NCBI GenBank assembly: GCA_027563935.2
Contig: CM050450.1
Coordinates: 92,378,439-92,442,438 of the forward strand
DNA length: 64,000 nt
Source: Costus lasius
Taxonomy: Eukaryota > Streptophyta > Magnoliopsida > Zingiberales > Costaceae
Reading direction: 5' to 3'
Shown: positions 35,203 to 44,314 of the stretch, piece by piece
Position numbering within the stretch: the first letter of the stretch is position 1
How the letters are laid out: each line of letters starts with the position of its first letter
Position numbers and translations under genes: made by a program
The notes under the pieces: generated by a model
Told to the model about the DNA's origin: nothing
The model's input: the letters and a program-made list of their open reading frames with translations, nothing else
The model's database searches: none

Positions 35203-36449
35203 TGTTGGGGTATGCCCTTAAGGCTAATGTTTGAGGCCTTGGGATTGTAAGAGTATCATGTATAAACTTTTAAGTTTATAAAGGCAATAGTTGTTATTCA
35301 GGTTGTTACCTTGTCTGCTGTAATAAGTGTACTACTGAATAATGTCTCAAAGCTGTTCAGCTAGGCTGACATGCAATAATGTCCTTAGTCGATATATCTT
35401 GGTGAACATGAGACAGCCTTGATATGGTTAAGACTAATATGTGTTCTAATCTTATAGGATGCTTCGAGCATGGAATAAGATGTAGACTCATGGGTACATT
35501 GGATGTACTGGACAGACCCTACTAGGATATTCAATTGTTTGTCACAATGTGAATAATCCTTGAATGCTGCAAGTGGCACATTTCCTCTGACTTGAGATCA
35601 CTTGTGTTTTCTAAATGATGATTGTCATTGTTTTGAGGTAGTTCAATATCATTTGAAACATAATGGTTATAGACTATCTTGGATGGTGAGCTTGAGTCAT
35701 GTTAGGGCACTAGTGATAGACAAAGGATTGCCGTCTCCTTGTTTAAGGAGAGTGATGTTCTAAAGGGGCCCCCTGGATGAGATGATTGAGAGAGTGTATG
35801 GCCATACCCAGGTGACTGTGTTCATCTGATCTAGTCATGCTCATCATATTGGAGCTACAAGCTTGACACGCTTGTCCAATAAGAACATCCAGTGGCAAAG
35901 GAAACATGTTTGCCTTGTGAGTTGGATTCACACTTGAGCTATGTTTTGGGTGTAGTCTTGGAAGACTCTTTCCTTTATATCGGGAGACAGTGATGTGTTG
36001 CTAGATACCCCTCACTGATCGTGATAACGTAAGTTATCGTTACCGACATTTAAAGGAAACCCTCAGGGTCGCATAATTTGATGATATGGCATACTTAAGT
36101 CAGATCGTGTGGACTGAATTGTTTTGGTTCAGTTTAAAGGGATTTAAACTCTGATTGTAAGTGAGATCTGGTCTGATCATGTTTGATTGATTAGGGCTTG
36201 AGATCGGTAAGCTTCGATCGAGAGTGGTGATGCTAGATCGATCAGATCAGAAGCGTCAGATGATGAATGGTCAGATCTAGGACCTTGGGGTCTAATTCGA
36301 TCTAGACTTAATGTTTGGGCTGATTTGGTTTAATCATTGAACCAAAGAAATTGAACCGGCTCATGGGTTGAGCGCATGGTTCATATGGGAGAAGAGAGAT
36401 GCGCTTGGTTCACTTGGTGAACGCATAACGCATGTAGTCAAGGCATTGC

Positions 36450-36457
36450 TATTTTTG
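36450..36457 (+). promoter_or_regulatory. Possible TATA-like box in F LTR
   Basis: GCTATTTTTGGAA, with similar sequence at the same place in G (TATTTTTA at 57820-57827), C and D. It is followed by CT-rich sequence. It is a weak match to a TATA box. Confidence 0.3.
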
Positions 36458-36748
36458 GAATGTTCGGTTTCAAAGAGGGAACGTTTCCACGTTCGGAAAA
36501 AGGCCTCCTCTCTATTCTCCTCGCTCAATTTCGCTCTTGGTTGAGACGACTCACGGCTTGCGTTGTGGAGGTCGACAACAAGAGGATTCGGCCAAGCGAT
36601 CATCTCTTCATCCCTTCAACCAATCAAGAAATCTTTGGAGCCTTGCTAGCACAAGTCGCGCCAAAGAAGTAGGTCTTCTTCCTCTTGTGTGCGACAACCT
36701 TTGGAGGAAATCTCTCTTGCTTTCTTCTTCCAAGACTCCATCCAAGAG

Positions 36749-36757
36749 ATGGCGACG
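36749..36757 (+). other. Candidate LTR mini-exon of element F (start codon)
   Basis: ATG GCG ACG is followed by GTATGG. It is in phase with the acceptor at 38683/38684 and gag. Unspliced reading from this ATG stops after eleven codons, so unspliced RNA would not make the polyprotein from it. Confidence 0.6.
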
Positions 36758-36904
36758 GTATGGATCCTTCTCTTATCTATCTAGACATTTGAAAGTTAAT
36801 CATATGCGATATTAAGATCTATGAAAACCCTTCTTCCGCTTGCAAAATTTTATGCGCCACCCCAATAGGGTTTTCGCCCCCCTCTCGAAAGGGGTTCCAT
36901 CAAC

Positions 36905-36916
36905 TGGTATCAGAGC
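36905..36916 (+). other. Primer-binding site of element F (tRNA-iMet)
   Basis: TGGTATCAGAGC, two bases after the LTR end CCATCA. Confidence 0.93.
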
Positions 36917-38164
36917 CGGTTTATATATATGCATATGATTGCTTGATGCTATTTTGTGATCCATGTCCCATGTTTGCTTAGATCTATAGGTTACATGCGA
37001 AATTGGTAGCATATGCTTTTATGTTTGCGCATGTTTAGTAGGCGCATCTTTGTTGTTGATGTTTTATCAAAAGAATATCACTTGCGCGCCTATCATTAGA
37101 CTAAGCGCCTACTATAAACCCTTAGACGGGTTAGTAGGGTTGAAGTCATCCTCTAGGTTAGATCCAACTAGTCTGATCAGACCATCTGACAGCCTAGATG
37201 GGTCGACCAGATAGCACCCTTGCGCAAGCAAATGGTGGCTATAGGTCGACTGCATCATAGGTGTGTAGCGATGTCTGGTTGAGACGTTTGTTGAACGCAC
37301 ATGAGTTAAGCCCGGGCTCACACCCGTTTGCCAGACCTCATTGTGGTTGTTCAGCCCTTGGCGCATGCATAGTTGACCATTGGGTCGACTCAAGTCAGTT
37401 AGGACTTGGTGCATGCAAGGGCACTGGATCTGACTAGTTTGGATGAGTGGATCCCTATTAATGTACCGTTGTAAGGTTGTAGAGCATATAAGAGAATTAA
37501 AATTGATGCCAATGGGGTTTTCGAAATTTTATTTTCTTATCCTGGATCACATGATGTTTGATGCCATATTGCTTGTTTATTTATTCTTATGTGGGCTGCC
37601 CATGTTAAATGTTTGCTGTGCTGGGGCCTGCGTGCCTGAATTGAAAAGTAAATTAATTATTGTGATCTGCGTATCACATTGTTTTTAATTTATAAATGTT
37701 ATTGACCTGCGAGTCAATCTTGTCTAGATAGATTAATTTGTAAATTAATCAGAGAAGAGCACAGAGTACATTTGGCAGAGGCGCATGCAGCAGAGGCTTG
37801 ACCAGGTGGGAGGTCTAGGGTTCGACCCTAGGACCAGGCGCATCTTCCTGGTGGGCGCACCTGAGCTGCAGTTGGCGCTTGGCCCTGGTTTGGGCCAGAT
37901 GAGCAGCAAAAGTCCCATGAAGAAAAGCAAGTGAAGACTTAAGTGATATTAAGGTCTTACTTAGGCTATGGGCTTTTACCACATAAGATCCATGCTTTCT
38001 TTTATTGTTTAATATTAGAATTGCATGATTAGTTTATCTTCTGCTATCACCATAGGAATTGCATGATAGTGAAGAAGATAAAAGACCGTTAAAATCCAAC
38101 GACGAAATATCAAGCTCGTAAGCCTTCTGACGCGAAACCTCACTGTTCTGATTATCGTTGGAGC

Positions 38165-38403
38165 CGTGTTGTACCCACTCAGTGGGCACGTCCATCTATC
38201 TTCAGACGGTGCGGGATTACACCTGCGTGTTGCAGAGAAGGGATTTATCGCTTCTCGTTGCTCAGCATAGCACGTGGTGGTCCAGGGAGTAGGTCGGGTT
38301 AGTTTGACCATGTAGGCTACATATGTGGCGCATATGGTAGCACATGGAGGCAGCCATCTGTGGGATCAGAGACTGTGTTGTACCAACTCAGTTGGCACAG
38401 TCT
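38165..38403 (+). promoter_or_regulatory. Paired leader hairpins of element F
   Basis: Hairpin 1 (38165-38190): outer CGTG/CACG, bulge TTGTA, inner CCCA/TGGG, loop CTCAG. Hairpin 2 (38370-38403): outer AGACTGTG/CACAGTCT, bulge TTGTA, inner CCAA/TTGG, loop CTCAG. Between the two, C-G becomes U-A in the outer stem and C-G becomes A-U in the inner stem, so base pairing is kept while sequence changes. Both lie only in unspliced RNA. Confidence 0.7.
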
Positions 38404-38497
38404 GCTGGATTGCCCAGATGAAGGGGAATCGCACGGGTTGGCGATTGGCAGGGACTGCCTACCAGAAATTAGTGCTTGTACTCTCTGTGCATCTTAT

Positions 38498-38511
38498 CTC
38501 GCCTGAGCGGG
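38498..38511 (+). promoter_or_regulatory. Third leader hairpin of element F
   Basis: CTCGC-CTGA-GCGGG: a 5-bp stem (one G-U) with a 4-nt loop, after the conserved GTGCATCTTAT. Element B has CCCAC-CCTC-GTGGG at the matching place. Confidence 0.5.
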
Positions 38512-38704
38512 ACGCGGAGACCAAGTATGAAATCTGGATCCCATCTCACTAAAAGAGTTCTACTCTTTCGGGCTGTTTTTCTGGATTTTTCAGCCAGATA
38601 AAATAGTGAGAAAAAGAATCTTTCTTAAGTCCTGATTGATTCTTGACATTGATACTGACCTTGCTGTTCTTGCATTGTTGTAGATACCTGCAGCAACGAA
38701 CACC

Positions 38705-41700
38705 ATGAGCTTCAATGTGCGATCCCTACTGGAAAGGGAGAAGTTTGCTGGGCCGAACTTCTCGGACTGGTATGGACACCTTAAGATTGTTCTTAAGGCA
38801 GAGAGGAAACTGTATGTCCTCGAGACGGCAATACCGCCGCAGCCCGCTCCGAACGCCGCAAGGGCGGTTCGGGATGCCTATGAAAAGCACGTCAATGATA
38901 GCATTGATGTCGCTTGCCTGATGTTAGCGTCTATGACGCCACCGCTGCAGCGTCAGCATGAGGATATGTCTGCTATAGACATGATAGCAAACCTCAGGAT
39001 GCTGTATGCTGCACAGGCGAGGACAGAACGCTATAATTTGACAAAGCTGTTCTTTCAGAGCAAACTGGCTGAAGGGAGCCCAGTGGGAGCTCACGTGCTC
39101 AAGATGATTGGGCACAAGGAGGCTCTAGAAAAACTGGGGCATACCATGAATCAGGAGCTTGCTGTAGACATTATTCTGCAGTCTCTCCCGCCTTCTTTCG
39201 ATGCGTTCATTATTAACTTTAATATGAACAAAATCGATTGTACTCCGGCAGAGCTGCTGAATATGCTCTTGACTACTGAGGAAACTCTGAAGGGAAAGCC
39301 TTCAACCTCTGTCTTAATGGTTCCTTCTAGGAACAAGAAGAAGGGGAAGAAGGGCAAGGCCCCTGTCAAGAGTTACAGCAAGGCTCTGAAGCAAAAAGTT
39401 AAGCGGTCAAAGGAATACAGATGTTTCCACTGTGGCCAGCTGGGTCACTGGAAAAAGGACTGTAAAGCGCTCCAAGGAGACAAGAGGGGAAGCTTCGCTT
39501 CTGGCTCGGGTATATACGTGACGGAAGTCATGGTTTCATCTTCTTCTATTTCATGGGTGTTGGACACTGCATGTGGAGTTCACATTTGTTCAAATGTACA
39601 GGAACTCAAGAGAAGAAGACAGGTGGGACAGTATGAGGTGGACCTACGAGTTGGAAACGGGGCACAGGTTGCTGCTGTTGCTGTAGGAGACTATTTCATC
39701 TCTTTACCATCTGGACTTGTATTGGAACTAAACAGTTGTTATTTTGTTCCCAGTATAACTAAAAATATTATCTCCATTCCTGCTCTTGTCAGGAAGGGAT
39801 TTTCCTTTGAATGCAAGATTTCAAAGTGTGTTTTATCTTATGATAATATTGTTTATGCAACTGGTTCAATTAACAACGGGTTATTCATGTTGGACATGGA
39901 ATGTTCGATACAAAATATTGATAATAAGAAAGCCAAGTATGCTGATGACAGCACCTTGCTATGGCATAGTCGTTTAGGCCATATTAACAAGAAATGCATT
40001 AAGCGGTTGCATGATCATGGACTGCTGGGATCATTCTCCTATGAGGAGATTGATACATGCAAGGCTTGTTTGATGGGTAAAATGACGAAGTCACCTTTTC
40101 CTAATAAAGGTCAAAGGGCTTCAGGTTTACTTGACCTTATACACAGTGATGTGTGTGGGCCATTTAGTAAACATGCCAGAGGTGGCTCTCAGTACTTCAT
40201 TACCTTTACTGATGATTTCAGTAGGTATGGTTATGTCTATCTGATGAGACATAAAAGTGAATCTTTTGACAAGTTCAAAGAATTCAAGAATGAAGTACAA
40301 AATCAGCTAGGCCGAAATATCAAGGCACTTCGCTCAGATCGAGGTGGTGAATACCTAAGTCGAGAGTTTACTGACTATCTGAAGGAGTGTGGGATTATCT
40401 CACAGCTCACTCCACCAGGAACACCGCAATGGAATGGTGTGTCCGAGAGGAGAAATAGAATGTTACTTGATATGGTTCGTTCTATGATGAGTCAGGCTAC
40501 TCTACCTTACTCCTTTTGGGGATTTGCACTGGAGACAGCTGCAAAGGTACTAAACCGAGTGCCATCCAAGGCAGTTTCTAAGACGCCATATGAGCTATGG
40601 TATGGGAAACAGCCGAGCTTGACATTTATCAGGATCTGGGGTTGCGAGGCTTATGTCAAAAAGCTCGCCTCTGGGAAACTAGAGAGCAGATCTGAAAAAT
40701 GTATCTTTGTCGGTTACCCTAAGGAAACTAAGGGTTATTATTTCTTCGATCCCAAGGAGAACAAGGTATTTGTTGCTCGGACGGCCATATTTCTTGAGAA
40801 GGAGTTTCTTCTGCAAGAGGCCAGTGGGAGAGAAATAAAGCTGGATGAAAATCCAGAAGAAGGACAAAGTAGTCAAGCACAGTTGGATGAGCCTGAGCCG
40901 GTAGATCAGGTTATTGAACAACCTGAGGCTCAGATATCACGGGAACCGCGAAGATCGGGAAGGATCCGTCGACAGCCTGAGCGCTATGACGGAGTCTACA
41001 TCATTGATAATGATGAACCCCTCACTTATGCGGATGCGGTCAGTGGACCGGACTCAGCTAGATGGCTTGAGGCTATGCGAGCCGAGATGGACTCCATGTC
41101 AGATAACCAAGTCTGGGATTTGGTTGATCCGCCTCCGGGAGTTATCCCTATAGGCTGTAAATGGATCTTCAAGAAGAAGATTGACATGGATGGTAACGTG
41201 GTTACCTATAAAGGCAGGCTAGTTGCGAAAGGTTTCAAACAAATCTACGGGATAGATTATGATGAAACTTTCTCACCTGTAGCAATGTTTAAGTCTATTC
41301 GGATTCTTTTCGCGATAGCTGCATATTACGATTATGAGATCTGGCAGATGGATGTGAAGATGGCTTTCCTTAATGGAAATCTGGATGAGGATGTGTATAT
41401 GACACAACCTGAAGGTTTCACTAATCCATCAGATCGTCATAAAATATGCAAGTTAAAGAAGTCCATTTATGGACTGAAACAAGCATCTAGAAGCTGGAAT
41501 ATTCGTTTTGATGAATCAGTCAGTGAATTTGGTTTCATCAAGAACGAAGATGACCCGTGTGTATATAAGAGGTTTAGTGGGAGCGTAATTACTTTCCTAG
41601 TCCTCTACGTCGATGATATCTTAATCATTGGAAATTACATTCCTGAAATGCATGCAGTTAAGGCATGGTTAAGGAAATGTTTCCAGATGAAAGATCTAGG

Positions 41701-42589
41701 AGAAGCAGCCTATGTTCTAGGTGTGAAGATCTACAGGGATAGATCTAAGAGGCTTCTCGGGCTGTGCCAGAGTACTTACATCGATAAGGTCCTGGAAAGA
41801 TTCCATTTAGAGAATTCTAAAAGGGGATATCTTCCAGTCAGACATGGTCTGAATCTTTCGAAGAGTCAGTGTCCACAAACACAGACTGAGAAAGATGAAA
41901 TGGACAATATGCCTTATGCTTCGGCTATTGGGTCCATAATGTATGCGATGTTGTGTACTCGCCCAGACGTCGCTTACGGGTTAAGCGTGACCAGTCGGTT
42001 CCAAAGTAATCCAGGTCAGGCACACTGGATTGCGGTCAAGAACATTTTAAAATATCTGCGGAGGACCAAAGATATGTTCTTGATATATGGTGGTCAGGAA
42101 GAACTCAGTATTGAAGGATATACTGACGCTTCGTTCCAGTCGGACCAGGATGATTTCCGATCGCAATCAGGCTATGTTTTTAGCTTGAATGGAGGAGCAG
42201 TGGTGTGGAAGAGTTTCAAACAGTCAACTGTTGCTGATTCCACAACAGAAGCCGAGTATGTTGCAGCCTCGGAAGCATCCAAGGAGGCAGTGTGGATTCG
42301 TAAGTTCGTGAGTGAACTTGGTGTTGTTCCTTCGAGTGCAGATCCTTTGGTTATCTTCTGTGATAACACTGGAGCAATCGCACAAGCAAAGGAACCACGG
42401 TCGCACCAGAAGTCCAAGCACATACAGAGACGGTTTCACTTGATCCGGGAGATCATAGATCGTGGCAAGATCAAAGTCTGCAAGGTTCATACAGATGACA
42501 ATCTGGCAGACCCGCTTACCAAGCCTCTGGCGCAGCAGAAGCATGAGAAGCACTGTAATAATATGGGTTTGAGGTTTCTCAACCATTAG
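38705..42589 (+). CDS. Intact Ty1/copia gag-pol polyprotein (element F)
   Basis: 1294 codons from the ATG at 38705; a splice from the LTR may add ten codons. Order by residue: gag (about 1-235); basic stretch, then CCHC knuckle (240-253); protease with D-T-A at 287-289; integrase HHCC (about 421-455) and catalytic D482, D545, E581 (35 residues between the last two); linker; reverse transcriptase with YVDD at 968-971; RNase H acidic residues near 1141, 1182 and 1220. It packages, copies and integrates the element in virus-like particles. Gag and pol share one frame, as is usual for copia. Oddities: the conserved D-V-K-T-A-F motif of RT reads D-V-K-M-A-F, and G-N-D after YVDD reads G-N-Y, either of which could lower activity. 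Confidence 0.96.
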   Translation: MSFNVRSLLEREKFAGPNFSDWYGHLKIVLKAERKLYVLETAIPPQPAPNAARAVRDAYEKHVNDSIDVACLMLASMTPPLQRQHEDMSAIDMIANLRMLYAAQARTERYNLTKLFFQSKLAEGSPVGAHVLKMIGHKEALEKLGHTMNQELAVDIILQSLPPSFDAFIINFNMNKIDCTPAELLNMLLTTEETLKGKPSTSVLMVPSRNKKKGKKGKAPVKSYSKALKQKVKRSKEYRCFHCGQLGHWKKDCKALQGDKRGSFASGSGIYVTEVMVSSSSISWVLDTACGVHICSNVQELKRRRQVGQYEVDLRVGNGAQVAAVAVGDYFISLPSGLVLELNSCYFVPSITKNIISIPALVRKGFSFECKISKCVLSYDNIVYATGSINNGLFMLDMECSIQNIDNKKAKYADDSTLLWHSRLGHINKKCIKRLHDHGLLGSFSYEEIDTCKACLMGKMTKSPFPNKGQRASGLLDLIHSDVCGPFSKHARGGSQYFITFTDDFSRYGYVYLMRHKSESFDKFKEFKNEVQNQLGRNIKALRSDRGGEYLSREFTDYLKECGIISQLTPPGTPQWNGVSERRNRMLLDMVRSMMSQATLPYSFWGFALETAAKVLNRVPSKAVSKTPYELWYGKQPSLTFIRIWGCEAYVKKLASGKLESRSEKCIFVGYPKETKGYYFFDPKENKVFVARTAIFLEKEFLLQEASGREIKLDENPEEGQSSQAQLDEPEPVDQVIEQPEAQISREPRRSGRIRRQPERYDGVYIIDNDEPLTYADAVSGPDSARWLEAMRAEMDSMSDNQVWDLVDPPPGVIPIGCKWIFKKKIDMDGNVVTYKGRLVAKGFKQIYGIDYDETFSPVAMFKSIRILFAIAAYYDYEIWQMDVKMAFLNGNLDEDVYMTQPEGFTNPSDRHKICKLKKSIYGLKQASRSWNIRFDESVSEFGFIKNEDDPCVYKRFSGSVITFLVLYVDDILIIGNYIPEMHAVKAWLRKCFQMKDLGEAAYVLGVKIYRDRSKRLLGLCQSTYIDKVLERFHLENSKRGYLPVRHGLNLSKSQCPQTQTEKDEMDNMPYASAIGSIMYAMLCTRPDVAYGLSVTSRFQSNPGQAHWIAVKNILKYLRRTKDMFLIYGGQEELSIEGYTDASFQSDQDDFRSQSGYVFSLNGGAVVWKSFKQSTVADSTTEAEYVAASEASKEAVWIRKFVSELGVVPSSADPLVIFCDNTGAIAQAKEPRSHQKSKHIQRRFHLIREIIDRGKIKVCKVHTDDNLADPLTKPLAQQKHEKHCNNMGLRFLNH

Positions 42590-42598
42590 ATTAAGTGC

Positions 42599-42608
42599 AA
42601 GTGGGAGA
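42599..42608 (+). other. Polypurine tract of element F
   Basis: AAGTGGGAGA ends one base before the 3' LTR start. Confidence 0.87.
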
Positions 42609-42609
42609 T

Positions 42610-44309
42610 TGTTGGGGTATGCCCTTAAGGCTAATGTTTGAGGCCTTGGGATTGTAAGAGTATCATGTATAAACTTTTAAGTTTATAAAGGCAATAGTTG
42701 TTATTCAGGTTGTTACCTTGTCTGCTGTAATAAGTGTACTACTGAATAATGTCTCAAAGCTGTTCAGCTAGGCTGACATGCAATAATGTCCTTAGTCGAT
42801 ATATCTTGGTGAACATGAGACAGCCTTGATATGGTTAAGACTAATATGTGTTCTAATCTTATAGGATGCTTCGAGCATGGAATAAGATGTAGACTCATGG
42901 GTACATTGGATGTACTGGACAGACCCTACTAGGATATTCAATTGTTTGTCACAATGTGAATAATCCTTGAATGCTGCAAGTGGCACATTTCCTCTGACTT
43001 GAGATCACTTGTGTTTTCTAAATGATGATTGTCATTGTTTTGAGGTAGTTCAATATCATTTGAAACATAATGGTTATAGACTATCTTGGATGGTGAGCTT
43101 GAGTCATGTTAGGGCACTAGTGATAGACAAAGGATTGCCGTCTCCTTGTTTAAGGAGAGTGATGTTCTAAAGGGGCCCCCTGGATGAGATGATTGAGAGA
43201 GTGTATGGCCATACCCAGGTGACTGTGTTCATCTGATCTAGTCATGCTCATCATATTGGAGCTACAAGCTTGACACGCTTGTCCAATAAGAACATCTAGT
43301 GGCAAAGGAAACATGTTTGCCTTGTGAGTTGGATTCACACTTGAGCTATGTTTTGGGTGTAGTCTTGGAAGACTCTTTCCTTTATATCGGGAGACAGTGA
43401 TGTGTTGCTAGATACCCCTCACTGATAGTGATAACGTAAGTTATCATTACCGACATTTAAAGGTAACCCTCAGGGTCGCACAATTTGATGATATGGCTTA
43501 CTTAAGTCAGATCGTGTGGACTGAATTGTTTTGGTTCAGTTTAAAGGGATTTAAACTCTGATTGTAAGTGAGATCTGGTCTGATCATGTTTGATTGATTA
43601 GGGCTTGAGATCGGTAAGCTTCGATCGAGAGTGGTGATGCTAGATCGATCAGATCAGAAGCGTCAGATGATGAATGGTCAGATCTAGGACCTTGGGGTCT
43701 AATTCGATCTAGACTTAATGTTTGGGCTGATTTGGTTTAATCATTGAACCAAAGAAATTGAACCGGCTCATGGGTTGAGCGCATGGTTCATATGGGAGAA
43801 GAGAGATGCGCTTGGTTCACTTGGTGAACGCATAACGCATGTAGTCAAGGCATTGCTATTTTTGGAATGTTCGGTTTCAAAGAGGGAACGTTTCCACGTT
43901 CGGAAAAAGGCCTCCTCTCTATTCTCCTCGCTCAATTTCGCTCTTGGTTGAGACGACTCATGGCTTGCGTTGTGGAGGTCGACAACAAGAGGATTCGGCC
44001 AAGCGATCATCTCTTCATCCCTTCAACCGATCAAGAAATCTTTGGAGCCTTGCTAGCACAAGTCGCGCCAAAGAAGTAGGTCTTCTTCCTCTTGTGTGCG
44101 ACAACCTTTGGAGGAAATCTCTCTTGCTTTCTTCTTCCAAAACTCCATCCAAGAGATGGCGACGGTATGGATCCTTCTCTTATCTATCTAGACATTTGAA
44201 AGTTAATCATATGCGATATTAATATCTATGAAAACCCTTCTTCCGCTTGCAAAATTTTATGCGCCACCCCAATAGGGTTTTCGCCCCCCTCTCGAAAGGG
44301 GTTCCATCA
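42610..44309 (+). repeat. 3' LTR of element F (1700 bp)
   Basis: Same length as the 5' LTR with about ten substitutions. It ends GTTCCATCA, followed by CAGCC. Here one substitution creates an ATG upstream of the mini-exon position (near 43959) that the 5' LTR lacks. Confidence 0.96.
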
Positions 44310-44314
44310 CAGCC

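Larger units (their letters stand above)
35203..36902 (+). repeat. 5' LTR of element F (1700 bp)
   Basis: TG..CA ends. U3 includes the palindrome GTATGGCCATAC (35796-35807), the GCTAGATACCCCTCACT block and the inverted repeat GATAAC-GTAA-GTTATC (36023-36038). A weak TATA-like TATTTTTG lies at 36450-36457. No ATG occurs from about 36465 to the mini-exon at 36749. Confidence 0.96.
36758..38683 (+). other. Leader of element F, candidate intron of 1926 bp
   Basis: It runs from a GTATGG donor in the LTR to TTGTTGTAG at 38683. TACTGAC, a good branch-point match, places its A about 26 nt before the end, with T-rich sequence between. The region has many ATGs and no long frame, so ribosomes scanning unspliced RNA would hardly reach gag. 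It includes the primer-binding site and three hairpins. Confidence 0.62.
35203..44309 (+). mobile_element. Element F: intact full-length Ty1/copia
   Basis: A 9107-bp element with two 1700-bp LTRs, primer-binding site, leader, one uninterrupted polyprotein frame and polypurine tract. It is flanked by CAGCC at 35198-35202 and 44310-44314. About ten LTR differences are visible by eye, so it is young. It is inserted in solo LTR S, itself inserted in a chromovirus pol gene. It is a candidate autonomous element. The LTR size and total length resemble the Angela-type copia lineages; lineage needs a domain tree. Confidence 0.97.

Noticed and set aside
38325..38552. Conserved 75-codon frame in several leaders (also at 50240 and, inverted, 5719)
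   Set aside because: It covers the hairpin region and is kept open in some copies only. A neighbouring frame is equally open, the predicted protein has no family resemblance, and the conservation is better explained by RNA structure. Not fully excluded.
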